Origin: Pseudomonas saudiphocaensis
GTDB taxonomy: Bacteria; Pseudomonadota; Gammaproteobacteria; Pseudomonadales; Pseudomonadaceae
Assembly (NCBI RefSeq): GCF_000756775.1
Contig: NZ_CCSF01000001.1
Coordinates: forward strand, 1,674,001-1,738,000
Direction of reading: 5' to 3'
Length of the DNA stretch: 64,000 nucleotides
The notes below the pieces were generated by a model, which was not told where the DNA came from, did not search any database, and saw only the letters and a list, made by a program, of their open reading frames with translations. The number at the start of each line of letters is the position of its first letter. Position 1 is the stretch's first letter. Below are positions 56,879 through 64,000 of the stretch, one piece after another. A program made the translations under genes and the position numbers.

Positions 56879-58364
56879 GATGGGCCAGCAGCTGACGATG
56901 ACACCCCAGCTGCAACAAGCCATACGACTGCTCCAGCTCTCGACCCTCGACCTCCAGCAGGAGATCCAGGAAGCGCTGGATTCAAATCCCATGCTCGAGC
57001 GCGAAGAAGACGGAGAAGACTTCGACAATCCGGATCCGATGGCCGAGTCTCTCGACCAGAAGATCGAGAACACTCCTAGCGAGAACAGCAGCCCGGACAG
57101 CCAGTACGAAGAGCCCGTCAACACGATGGAGAGTTTCGAGGAAGGCGACTGGGGCGAGCGCATTCCCAACGAATTGCCCGTAGACACCGCCTGGGAAGAC
57201 ATCTACCAGACCAGCGCCAGCAGCCTGCCCAGCAACGATGACGAGGAATGGGATTTCACCAGCCGCACATCATCGGGCGAGAGCCTGCAGTCGCACCTGC
57301 TCTGGCAGCTCAACCTGGCCCCCATGAGCGACACCGATCGCCTCATCGCCACCACCCTGATCGACTGCATCAACCCCCAGGGCTACCTGGATGAAAGCCT
57401 TGAAGAAGTGCTGGAGTCCTTCGACCCCGAGCTGGGAATCGAACTCGACGAAGTCGAAGTGGTACTGCGCCGCATCCAGCAGTTCGAGCCGGCAGGCATC
57501 GGCGCCCGTGACCTGCGTGAGTGTCTGCTGCTGCAATTGCGCCAACTGCCCGCAGATACCGCCTGGCTGAACGAAGCCACGCGTCTGGTCAGCGATCACC
57601 TGGGCATTCTCGGCAGCCGCGACTACAGCCTGCTGATGCGGCGCATGAAGCTCAAGGAAGACGAGCTACGCCAGATCGTTGACCTGATTCAGTCACTCAA
57701 CCCCCGTCCCGGCTCGCAGATCGAAACGAGCGAGCCTGAATACATCGTTCCTGACGTGATCGTGCGCAAGGACAACAACCGCTGGCTGGTCGAGCTCAAC
57801 CAGGACGCGATGCCGCGCCTGCGGGTGAACGCCCAGTACGCCAGCTTCGTCAAGCGCGCCGACTCCAGCGCTGACAACACTTTTATGCGCAACCAGCTGC
57901 AGGAGGCGCGCTGGTTCATCAAGAGCCTGCTCAGCCGCAACGAAACCCTAATGAAGGTAGCGACCCAGATCGTTGAGCATCAGCGCGGCTTTCTTGAGCA
58001 CGGCGACGAGGCGATGAAACCGCTGGTGCTGCATGACATCGCAGAAGTGGTCGGCATGCATGAATCGACCATTTCCCGCGTGACCACGCAGAAATACATG
58101 CATACCCCCCGTGGCATCTATGAGCTGAAGTACTTTTTCTCCAGCCACGTCAGCACAGCCGAGGGTGGCGAGTGCTCATCCACCGCAATCCGCGCCATAA
58201 TCAAGAAGCTGGTGGCAGCGGAAAACCCCAAAAAGCCATTGAGCGACAGCAAGATCGCTGGTCTACTTGAGGAGCAGGGCATTCAGGTGGCACGTCGCAC
58301 CGTCGCCAAGTACCGGGAATCCCTGGGAATTGCACCCTCCAGCGAGCGCAAGCGATTGCTGTAA
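56856..58364 (+). CDS. rpoN: RNA polymerase sigma-54 factor
   Basis: A 502-aa sigma-54. The Gln/Leu-rich N-terminal region I ([39 protein letters not shown]) binds activators; an acidic region II (about residues 50-130) follows; the core-binding and HTH domains lead to the RpoN box [10 protein letters not shown] near the C-terminus. The start at MKASLVLK is the family start; the long frame upstream is in the gap. RpoN directs nitrogen, motility and NO-related genes. It heads the rpoN-hpf-ptsN-rapZ-ptsO block. Confidence 0.97.
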   Translation: MKASLVLKMGQQLTMTPQLQQAIRLLQLSTLDLQQEIQEALDSNPMLEREEDGEDFDNPDPMAESLDQKIENTPSENSSPDSQYEEPVNTMESFEEGDWGERIPNELPVDTAWEDIYQTSASSLPSNDDEEWDFTSRTSSGESLQSHLLWQLNLAPMSDTDRLIATTLIDCINPQGYLDESLEEVLESFDPELGIELDEVEVVLRRIQQFEPAGIGARDLRECLLLQLRQLPADTAWLNEATRLVSDHLGILGSRDYSLLMRRMKLKEDELRQIVDLIQSLNPRPGSQIETSEPEYIVPDVIVRKDNNRWLVELNQDAMPRLRVNAQYASFVKRADSSADNTFMRNQLQEARWFIKSLLSRNETLMKVATQIVEHQRGFLEHGDEAMKPLVLHDIAEVVGMHESTISRVTTQKYMHTPRGIYELKYFFSSHVSTAEGGECSSTAIRAIIKKLVAAENPKKPLSDSKIAGLLEEQGIQVARRTVAKYRESLGIAPSSERKRLL

Positions 58365-58460
58365 TGCCAGCGTGTTGCAACAGCCGACATCCTGGCCGAT
58401 TTCTTCTGGGGACGGGCTTCAGGGCTCGTTCATTCGCATGAGGCAAAAAGGAGAAGCAGT

Positions 58461-58769
58461 ATGCAAGTCAAGATTACCGGCCTTCATCTGGAAGTAACCG
58501 AAGCACTGCGTATCTATGTCGAGGAGAAACTGAAACGTCTGGAAAGGCACTTCGATCGCATCATCGATATCCAGGTCACCCTGCAAGTCGAAAAACTGAA
58601 GCAGAAAGCCGAAGCCACCATGCACGTTGCCGGCCGCGAAGTGGTTGCTAATGCCGAACACGAAGATATGTATGCTGCGATCGACCTGCTTGCCGACAAA
58701 CTCGATCGTCAGCTGATCAAGCACAAAGAAAAACAACTCGACCATACCCAAGGTACCGTGGCTCGCTGA
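58461..58769 (+). CDS. hpf: Ribosome hibernation-promoting factor
   Basis: A 102-aa short-type HPF (MQVKITGLHLEVTEALRIYVEEKLKRLERHFDRIIDIQVTL), with the C-terminal AAIDLLADKLDRQLIKHKEK. It binds idle ribosomes and dimerises them in stationary phase. It lies 96 bp after rpoN, preceded by an AAAAAGGAG site, and 3 bp before ptsN. Confidence 0.95.
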   Translation: MQVKITGLHLEVTEALRIYVEEKLKRLERHFDRIIDIQVTLQVEKLKQKAEATMHVAGREVVANAEHEDMYAAIDLLADKLDRQLIKHKEKQLDHTQGTVAR

Positions 58770-58772
58770 CCC

Positions 58773-59237
58773 ATGATCCGACTTGAAAACATACTCACCC
58801 CCGGCCGTTCACTGGTGAACGTGCCGGGCGGTAGCAAAAAGCGCGTCCTGGAGCAGATTGCCAAGGTGATCGGCCAGGACCTTCCCGAACTCGACCCTCA
58901 AAGCATTTTCGAAAGCTTCGTGGCTCGCGAGAAGCTGGGTTCCACCGGCTTCGGCAACGGCATTGCCATCCCTCACTGCCGCATGCCCGGCTGCGAGGCA
59001 CCGCTTAGTGCAGTATTGCGGCTCGACGCACCGGTGGACTTCGACGCCATTGACGGCGCTCCGGTCGACCTGCTGTTTGTACTGCTGGTACCGGAAGCGG
59101 CGACCGACGAACACCTTGAGCTGCTTCGACAGATTGCCAGCATGCTGGACCAGGAAGAGGTCCGTGACCGGCTGCGCGAGGTTACAACCGACCAGGAACT
59201 GTATCAGGCAGTGGTCGATATCCAGCACGGCCGTTAA
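58773..59237 (+). CDS. ptsN: PTS IIA-like nitrogen regulatory protein
   Basis: A 154-aa EIIA-Ntr. The phosphorylated histidine is His68 in GNGIAIPHCRMPGC. It is the end acceptor of the PtsP-PtsO-PtsN chain and regulates potassium, carbon storage and stress responses by protein contact. It is 3 bp after hpf. Confidence 0.96.
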   Translation: MIRLENILTPGRSLVNVPGGSKKRVLEQIAKVIGQDLPELDPQSIFESFVAREKLGSTGFGNGIAIPHCRMPGCEAPLSAVLRLDAPVDFDAIDGAPVDLLFVLLVPEAATDEHLELLRQIASMLDQEEVRDRLREVTTDQELYQAVVDIQHGR

Positions 59238-59304
59238 ACGGCCGGGCGTGCCCGCCAACAGGGAGCGAGACGTGTCCGCAATCAGTCCTTCACGCATTTC
59301 GCGC

Positions 59305-59324
59305 CCCTGCTGCCTGCAGCAGGG
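59305..59324 (+). promoter_or_regulatory. Hairpin between ptsN and rapZ
   Basis: CCCTGCTGC (59305-59313) / GCAGCAGGG (59316-59324), a perfect 9-bp stem with a 2-nt loop, followed by TTCTC, 33 bp before rapZ. It may be a weak terminator or a processing site within the operon. Confidence 0.4.
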
Positions 59325-59357
59325 TTCTCAACTCCACGCGCCAGTTAGTTTGCGTCC

Positions 59358-60215
59358 ATGCGCCTGATAATTGTCAGCGGGCGCTCTGGCTCGGGCAAAA
59401 GCACCGCCCTCGACGTTCTCGAAGACAGTGGCTTCTATTGCATTGATAACCTCCCAGCCGGGCTGCTGCCAGAGCTGGCTGAAAAGGCTCTGCTGCATAC
59501 TGAGCTGCTGCAGCCGCTGGTGGCAGTCTCCATCGACGCACGCAACCTGCCGAGCCAGCTCAAGCGCTTCCCGGAGCTGCTCGAAGAGGCCCGTGCCCGG
59601 CATATCCAGTGTGACGTGCTCTATCTCGACGCCGCCGACGAGACGCTGCTCAAGCGCTTCTCGGAAACGCGCCGACGGCACCCGCTGACCAATGAAAACC
59701 GCTCTCTGGCCGAAGCCATACGTGATGAAGAAGAGCTGTTGGCGCCGATCATCGATCAGGCCGACCTGAAGATCGATACCACCAACCTCAACCTTTACCA
59801 GCTGCGCGACTCCCTGAAACTGCGCCTGCTGAACAAGCCTGAGCCAGGCACCGCCTTTTTGTTCGAGTCCTTCGGGTTCAAACGCGGCATGCCGGTGGAT
59901 GCCGACCTGGTCTTCGACGTCCGTTGCCTGCCCAACCCCTATTGGCGGGCTGAGCTGCGCGACTTTTCCGGGCTCGATCAGCCGGTCATTGAGTACCTGG
60001 ATACCCAAAACGACGTCCAGGAGATGTTTCAGGACATTCTCGGTTATCTGAGCAAATGGCTCCCCCGCTTCGCCGCCAGCAATCGCGCATACGTTACTGT
60101 CGCTATCGGCTGTACCGGCGGTCACCATCGCTCGGTGTACCTGGCAGAACGACTCTGCAACGCGCTACGTGAGCCCCTCAAGAACGTCCAGGTCCGCCAT
60201 CGCGATCTGGTCTAG
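59358..60215 (+). CDS. rapZ: RNase adapter protein RapZ
   Basis: A 285-aa protein of the YvcJ/RapZ family with Walker [10 protein letters not shown] (8-16) and the C-terminal RNA-binding domain ([34 protein letters not shown]). In enterics it guides RNase E to GlmZ; in Pseudomonas the role is less clear. It lies between ptsN and ptsO, 9 bp before the latter. Confidence 0.95.
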   Translation: MRLIIVSGRSGSGKSTALDVLEDSGFYCIDNLPAGLLPELAEKALLHTELLQPLVAVSIDARNLPSQLKRFPELLEEARARHIQCDVLYLDAADETLLKRFSETRRRHPLTNENRSLAEAIRDEEELLAPIIDQADLKIDTTNLNLYQLRDSLKLRLLNKPEPGTAFLFESFGFKRGMPVDADLVFDVRCLPNPYWRAELRDFSGLDQPVIEYLDTQNDVQEMFQDILGYLSKWLPRFAASNRAYVTVAIGCTGGHHRSVYLAERLCNALREPLKNVQVRHRDLV

Positions 60216-60224
60216 GAACCCTTC

Positions 60225-60497
60225 ATGCCGTCCTGCGAAATCACCATCATCAACAAGCTGGGGCTGCATGCCCGCGCAGCTGCCAAGTTCGTTGGCGTGG
60301 CCAACCAGTTTCCCTGCGATATCCAGATAGGGCACGAGCCCAGCAGCCTGATCAACGGCAAGAGCATCATGGCCGTGATGATGCTCGCGGCCAGCAAGGG
60401 AACGACGCTGCATCTGCAAGCTAAAGGTGAGCAGGAGGATGAGGCCATCAAGGCTCTGGTGGCATTGGTCGAAAATTATTTCGAAGAAGGGGAATAA
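60225..60497 (+). CDS. ptsO: Nitrogen PTS phosphocarrier NPr
   Basis: A 90-aa HPr-like protein with the phosphorylated His15 in NKLGLHARAAAKFV and the SIMAVMMLAASKGTTL helix. It passes phosphate from PtsP to PtsN. It ends the rpoN-hpf-ptsN-rapZ-ptsO run and is convergent with pmbA. Confidence 0.96.
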   Translation: MPSCEITIINKLGLHARAAAKFVGVANQFPCDIQIGHEPSSLINGKSIMAVMMLAASKGTTLHLQAKGEQEDEAIKALVALVENYFEEGE

Positions 60498-60606
60498 CGG
60501 GGCTGCGAGGCGGTAAGCCTCAACGGCCGTTCCTCTGGCTTCCCGCTCGCCGAGCCGCTAAAGCCTGACCCGACGAGCCGAGACTGTGTGCTCCAGTTGC
60601 AGCCGC

Positions 60607-61953
60607 TTACTGCCCTGCCACTTTCATCCGTTCGATCAGCACCGAACCGGTGTGGATGCTGCTTCGGGTCTCGGTATCGCAACCCACCGCGACGATCTGC
60701 CGGAACATATCGCGCAGGTTGCCAGCGATGGTCACCTCCTGAACCGGAAACTGGATTTCGCCGTTTTCCACCCAGAATCCACCGGCACCGCGTGAATAAT
60801 CGCCAGTAACCAGGTTCAACCCCTGCCCCATCAGCTCGGTGACCAGCAAGCCTCGCCCCATCCGACGGATCAGGGCCGCTTGGTCCTCATCTCCATGGCT
60901 GACGAACAGGTTGTGCACACCGCCGGCATTGGCCGTGCTTGGCATACCCAGTTTGCGACCGGAATAGGTCCCCAGCACATATGACACCAGCTTGCCGTTC
61001 TCCACGAACGGTTTTGCGTAGGTGGCCAGACCGTCGCCGTCATAAGCCGCACTGGCCAACCCACGAGGAAGATGCGGGCGCTCGTCCAGGCTCAGCCATT
61101 CGGGAAACAGCGTCTGCCCCAACGCTCCTTCGAGGTAGGACGACTTGCGATACAGATTGCCGCCGGAAATCGCGGCGAGAAAGTGACCGAACAGACCGGT
61201 CGCCAACTCCGAGGAGAACAGCACCGGTACATCGCAGGTCGGCACTGGACGGGCGCCAAGGCGCCGTACGGCGCGTTCGGCAGCACGCCTGCCGATTGCC
61301 TCCGGAGCCGCCAGCTCACTGGCGACACGGCTGACATCGTAGTGGTAGTCGCGCTGCATCTGCCCTTCGGACTCGGCGATCATCACGCAGCCCAGGCTGT
61401 GCCGGCTGCTGCTGTAGGCGCCGATGAAGCCATTGCTATTGCCGTAGCCGCGACAGCCGCGGTGAGTGCTCAACGTGGTCCCGTCAGCATTGAGGATGCG
61501 CTTGTCGGCGGCAAAGGCGGCGGCCTCGCAGGACAGCGCCAGCTCCACCGCCTCATCTGGAGAAATACCCCAAGGGTGGTAAAGGTCAAGGTCGGCAACC
61601 TCGGTTGCCATCAAGGCAGGGTCAGCGAGCCCGGCAAATTCGTCTTCCGAAGCGTGCCTGGCGATTGCCAGAGCAGCAGCCACGGTTTCCCGAATGGCCT
61701 CTTCACCGCTGCCGGTGGTGCTGGCCGAGCCCTTGCGCTGGCCGACATAGAGCGTGATGCCGAAGCCCTGATCACGATTGAATTCGACGGTTTCGACTTC
61801 ACGCTGGCGCACAGTAGTCGACAGCCCCTGCTCCATCGAGACGGAAACTTCGCAGGCGCTGGCGCCCTGCCGACTCGCCTCCTCGATGATGCGCGCAACC
61901 TGCTCACGCAAACCCGGCAACGCCTGTGGGCCGATCCCCTCTACTTCACTCAT
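60607..61953 (-). CDS. pmbA: TldD/PmbA family protease subunit PmbA
   Basis: A 448-aa PmbA (TldE). It lacks the HExxxH motif, as expected, and forms a heterodimer with TldD whose zinc site does the cleavage. Segments: EVSVSMEQGLSTTVRQREVETVEFNRDQGFGITLYVGQRKGSAST, GTYSGRKLGMPSTANAGGVHNLF and GQGLNLVTGDYSRGAGGFWVENGEIQFPVQEVTIAGNL in outline. The start at MSEVEG follows GGAG. The pair matures modified peptides such as microcins and helps degrade small proteins. Confidence 0.95.
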   Translation of the reverse strand: MSEVEGIGPQALPGLREQVARIIEEASRQGASACEVSVSMEQGLSTTVRQREVETVEFNRDQGFGITLYVGQRKGSASTTGSGEEAIRETVAAALAIARHASEDEFAGLADPALMATEVADLDLYHPWGISPDEAVELALSCEAAAFAADKRILNADGTTLSTHRGCRGYGNSNGFIGAYSSSRHSLGCVMIAESEGQMQRDYHYDVSRVASELAAPEAIGRRAAERAVRRLGARPVPTCDVPVLFSSELATGLFGHFLAAISGGNLYRKSSYLEGALGQTLFPEWLSLDERPHLPRGLASAAYDGDGLATYAKPFVENGKLVSYVLGTYSGRKLGMPSTANAGGVHNLFVSHGDEDQAALIRRMGRGLLVTELMGQGLNLVTGDYSRGAGGFWVENGEIQFPVQEVTIAGNLRDMFRQIVAVGCDTETRSSIHTGSVLIERMKVAGQ

Positions 61954-62052
61954 AAAACACTCCGTACCACTGATTCGTTCTAGGCGCCGAGCCGACTGCG
62001 CCGGCATCAAGGCTGCTGTTATCATGGCGGCATCTCCTACTGGACCTGCCCC

Positions 62053-62574
62053 ATGCCTGATATTTCCGATCTCGATGGCTTCGAGGAAAAAAGTAAAACT
62101 CAAGTCAAGCGTGAGCTGCATGCGCTGCAGGACCTTGGCGCGCGCCTCGCCACGCTCAAGCCCGACGTTCTCGACCGCTTGCCGCTGACCGATGCCATGC
62201 GCAAGGCCCTGGCCGACGCGCCGAAACATACGGCGCACATCGCACAGAAACGCCACCTGCAGTACATCGGCAAGCTTATGCGCGCCCAGGACGTCGAAGC
62301 CATTCTGGCTCTGGTCGACCAGCTCGACGCTTCCACCCGCCAATACAACGAACGTTTCCATGCGCTGGAGCGCTGGCGCGACCGCCTGGTCGCGGGAAAC
62401 GACGAGACGCTTGAAGCCTTCGTCACCGACTATCCCGAAACCGACCGCCAGCATCTGCGCAGTCTTATCCGCCATGCCCAGCACGAAGCGGCCCGCAACA
62501 AACCGCCTGCCGCCAGCCGCAAGATTTTCAAATACATCCGCGAACTGGATGAAAGCCAGCGCGGCTTGCGTTGA
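62053..62574 (+). CDS. yjgA: Ribosome biogenesis factor YjgA (DarP)
   Basis: A 173-aa helical basic protein ([32 protein letters not shown] ... [16 protein letters not shown]). DarP/YjgA associates with the 50S precursor late in assembly. It is divergent from pmbA and convergent with tldD, separating the two protease genes. Confidence 0.93.
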   Translation: MPDISDLDGFEEKSKTQVKRELHALQDLGARLATLKPDVLDRLPLTDAMRKALADAPKHTAHIAQKRHLQYIGKLMRAQDVEAILALVDQLDASTRQYNERFHALERWRDRLVAGNDETLEAFVTDYPETDRQHLRSLIRHAQHEAARNKPPAASRKIFKYIRELDESQRGLR

Positions 62575-62596
62575 TTCAACTCCCGCTGGCTGACGG

Positions 62597-62650
62597 CTGT
62601 GGGAGCGAATTCTTTAGCCGCGAACTTCGCGGCTGACGCCACTCCCACAG
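62597..62650. repeat. Nested REP-like palindrome between yjgA and tldD
   Basis: Outer arms CTGTGGGAG (62597-62605) / CTCCCACAG (62642-62650); inner stem AGCCGCGAA (62616-62624) / TTCGCGGCT (62626-62634). A typical Pseudomonas REP design between two convergent genes; it may act as a two-way 3'-end hairpin. Confidence 0.7.
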
Positions 62651-62681
62651 ACAGATCACGACCTCCAACTCAGAAGTTTTA

Positions 62682-64000
62682 TTAGCTACCCGTGCCACCG
62701 ACGGTAATCCCGTCAATCTTCAATGTCGGCTGGCCGACTCCGACGGGCACCGATTGCCCGTCCTTGCCGCAGGTGCCCACACCGCTGTCCAGCTCCAGGT
62801 CGGTGCCCACCATCGACACCTTGTTCATCACCTCAGGGCCGTTACCGATCAGGGTCGCGCCCTTCACCGGCGCGGTAATCTTTCCGTCTTCGATCAGGTA
62901 GGCCTCGCTGGTGGAGAAAACGAACTTGCCGCTGGTGATATCCACCTGACCGCCGCCGAGGCTGGCGCAATAGATACCCTTCTTCACCGAACGGATGATT
63001 TCTTCCGGATCGCTTTCACCGGCGAGCATGTAAGTGTTGGTCATGCGCGGCATCGGTAGATGCGCATAGGACTGACGGCGCCCGTTGCCGGTCGGTGCCA
63101 CGCCCATCAATCGAGCGTTGAGCTTGTCCTGAATATAGCCCTTGAGAATGCCGTTCTCGATCAGCGTGGTGCACTGGGTGGGCGTGCCCTCGTCATCGAC
63201 ACTGAGCGAGCCGCGGCGCCCGGCAAGAGTGCCGTCATCGACGATGGTGCATAGCGACGAAGCGACCTTCTGGCCAATGCGTCCGCTATAGGCCGAGCTG
63301 CCCTTGCGGTTGAAGTCGCCCTCCAGACCATGGCCGACCGCCTCATGCAGCAGCACGCCGGACCAACCCGGCCCCAATACCACCGGCAGCGTACCGGCCG
63401 GTGCCGCCACGGCCTCCAGGTTCACCAGGGCCTGGCGCAGCGCTTCCCGCGCGTAGCCCATGGCGCGGTCTTCGCTGAGAAAATATTCGTAGCCACTGCG
63501 ACCACCGCCGCCCTGCCCGCCGCGCTCACGGCGACCATTCTGTTCAACGATGACGCTGACATTGAAGCGCACCAGCGGGCGTACGTCCGCGGCCATGGCG
63601 CCATCCAGCCCGGCCACCAGAACGTGCTCCCAGACGCCGGCCAGACTGACGGTTACCTGTTTGATGCGAGGGTCCAGCGCACGCGTGGCAACATCGATGC
63701 GTTTGAGCAGCTCGACCTTCTCCGCGCGGCTCAGGCCGTCCAGCGGATTGCCCTGTTCATAAAGCGGCGCGAAGGAAGCTTTCGATAATACTTCGACAGA
63801 TGCCTGGCGACCGTCACGGGCGATTGAGCGCGCCGCCATCGCGGCCTCACGCAGGGCCTCTCCGGTAATTGCGTTACTGTAGGCGAAACCGGTTTTTTCA
63901 CCGGAGAGCGCCCGTACGCCAACCCCCTGTTCGATATGGAAACCGCCCTCTTTGACGATGCCGTCTTCCAGCACCCAGGTCTCGCTCACCTGATCCTGAA
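62682..64000 (-). CDS. tldD: TldD metalloprotease, truncated by the window edge
   Basis: About 438 residues of TldD are visible; the frame stays open to base 64000, so the first 40 or so residues lie outside. The zinc-protease motif is [20 protein letters not shown] in outline (HExxxH near 63335). The GTG at 63989 is an internal codon, not the start, since [19 protein letters not shown] continues from the edge. C-terminal segments [31 protein letters not shown] are typical. It works with PmbA. Confidence 0.95.
   Translation of the reverse strand, partial: QDQVSETWVLEDGIVKEGGFHIEQGVGVRALSGEKTGFAYSNAITGEALREAAMAARSIARDGRQASVEVLSKASFAPLYEQGNPLDGLSRAEKVELLKRIDVATRALDPRIKQVTVSLAGVWEHVLVAGLDGAMAADVRPLVRFNVSVIVEQNGRRERGGQGGGGRSGYEYFLSEDRAMGYAREALRQALVNLEAVAAPAGTLPVVLGPGWSGVLLHEAVGHGLEGDFNRKGSSAYSGRIGQKVASSLCTIVDDGTLAGRRGSLSVDDEGTPTQCTTLIENGILKGYIQDKLNARLMGVAPTGNGRRQSYAHLPMPRMTNTYMLAGESDPEEIIRSVKKGIYCASLGGGQVDITSGKFVFSTSEAYLIEDGKITAPVKGATLIGNGPEVMNKVSMVGTDLELDSGVGTCGKDGQSVPVGVGQPTLKIDGITVGGTGS

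Noticed and set aside
63987-63989. GTG at 63989 as the tldD start
   Set aside because: The frame continues upstream to the window edge with residues that match TldD, so the codon is internal.

Overview
The window is GC-rich chromosomal DNA of a gammaproteobacterium, almost certainly Pseudomonas in the broad sense (aeruginosa/mendocina/stutzeri side). From memory, several blocks match the gene order of P. aeruginosa: gcl-hyi-glxR-ttuD-pyk behind a LysR gene; argP-lysE-sodB; dcd/apbC/metG; a Lon-type protease next to a cysteine-peptidase inhibitor; and one long block running cysNC-cysD-nif3-algW-hisC-hisD-hisG-murA-ibaG-mla-kdsDC-lptCAB-rpoN-hpf-ptsN-rapZ-ptsO-pmbA-yjgA-tldD. Species cannot be fixed from the sequence alone. 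No prophage, transposase, integrase, rRNA or CRISPR array was seen. Most of the window is core genome.

Layout. 0-2.5 kb: a PA2169-type helical-bundle protein, an exonuclease III-like gene broken by a single-base deletion, and a LysR regulator. 2.7-10.5 kb: glyoxylate assimilation (Gcl, Hyi, GlxR, glycerate 2-kinase, pyruvate kinase) followed by a urea transporter. 10.5-19 kb: a small DUF2188-like protein, flavohemoglobin with candidate NO/anaerobic control sites, a 58-aa KGG-repeat protein, a membrane diguanylate cyclase, a coiled-coil membrane protein, the ArgP/LysE pair, Fe superoxide dismutase and an SDR. 19-25 kb: dcd, a cold-shock protein, apbC, metG, a CWC cysteine-rich protein, rsuA and tRNA-Gly(CCC). 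25-32 kb: modABC-modE behind a clear Mo box, then a ZnuD-like zinc receptor behind a Zur-like box, and the proline symporter putP. 32-39 kb: a Lon protease with a candidate heat-shock promoter, a chagasin-like lipoprotein, a three-gene ABC transporter and a YtoQ-like protein.

39-64 kb is the conserved core block: sulfate activation, AlgW protease, histidine genes, MurA, the Mla phospholipid transport operon with a PsiE gene at its downstream end, Kdo synthesis and LPS export, sigma-54 with the nitrogen PTS, and the TldD/PmbA protease pair. tldD runs off the right edge.

No convincing new multi-gene system was found. The most useful second looks are at intergenic DNA: a 127-bp element bounded by exact 17-bp inverted repeats after hmp; a hairpin-rich stretch and a 12-bp inverted repeat around the rpoN start; nested hairpins before the glycerate kinase gene; and a dispersed GGTGGAT palindrome in four copies. 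Gene-level oddities are the exonuclease frameshift, a ModC without its usual C-terminal regulatory domain, and the psiE gene coupled to mlaB.
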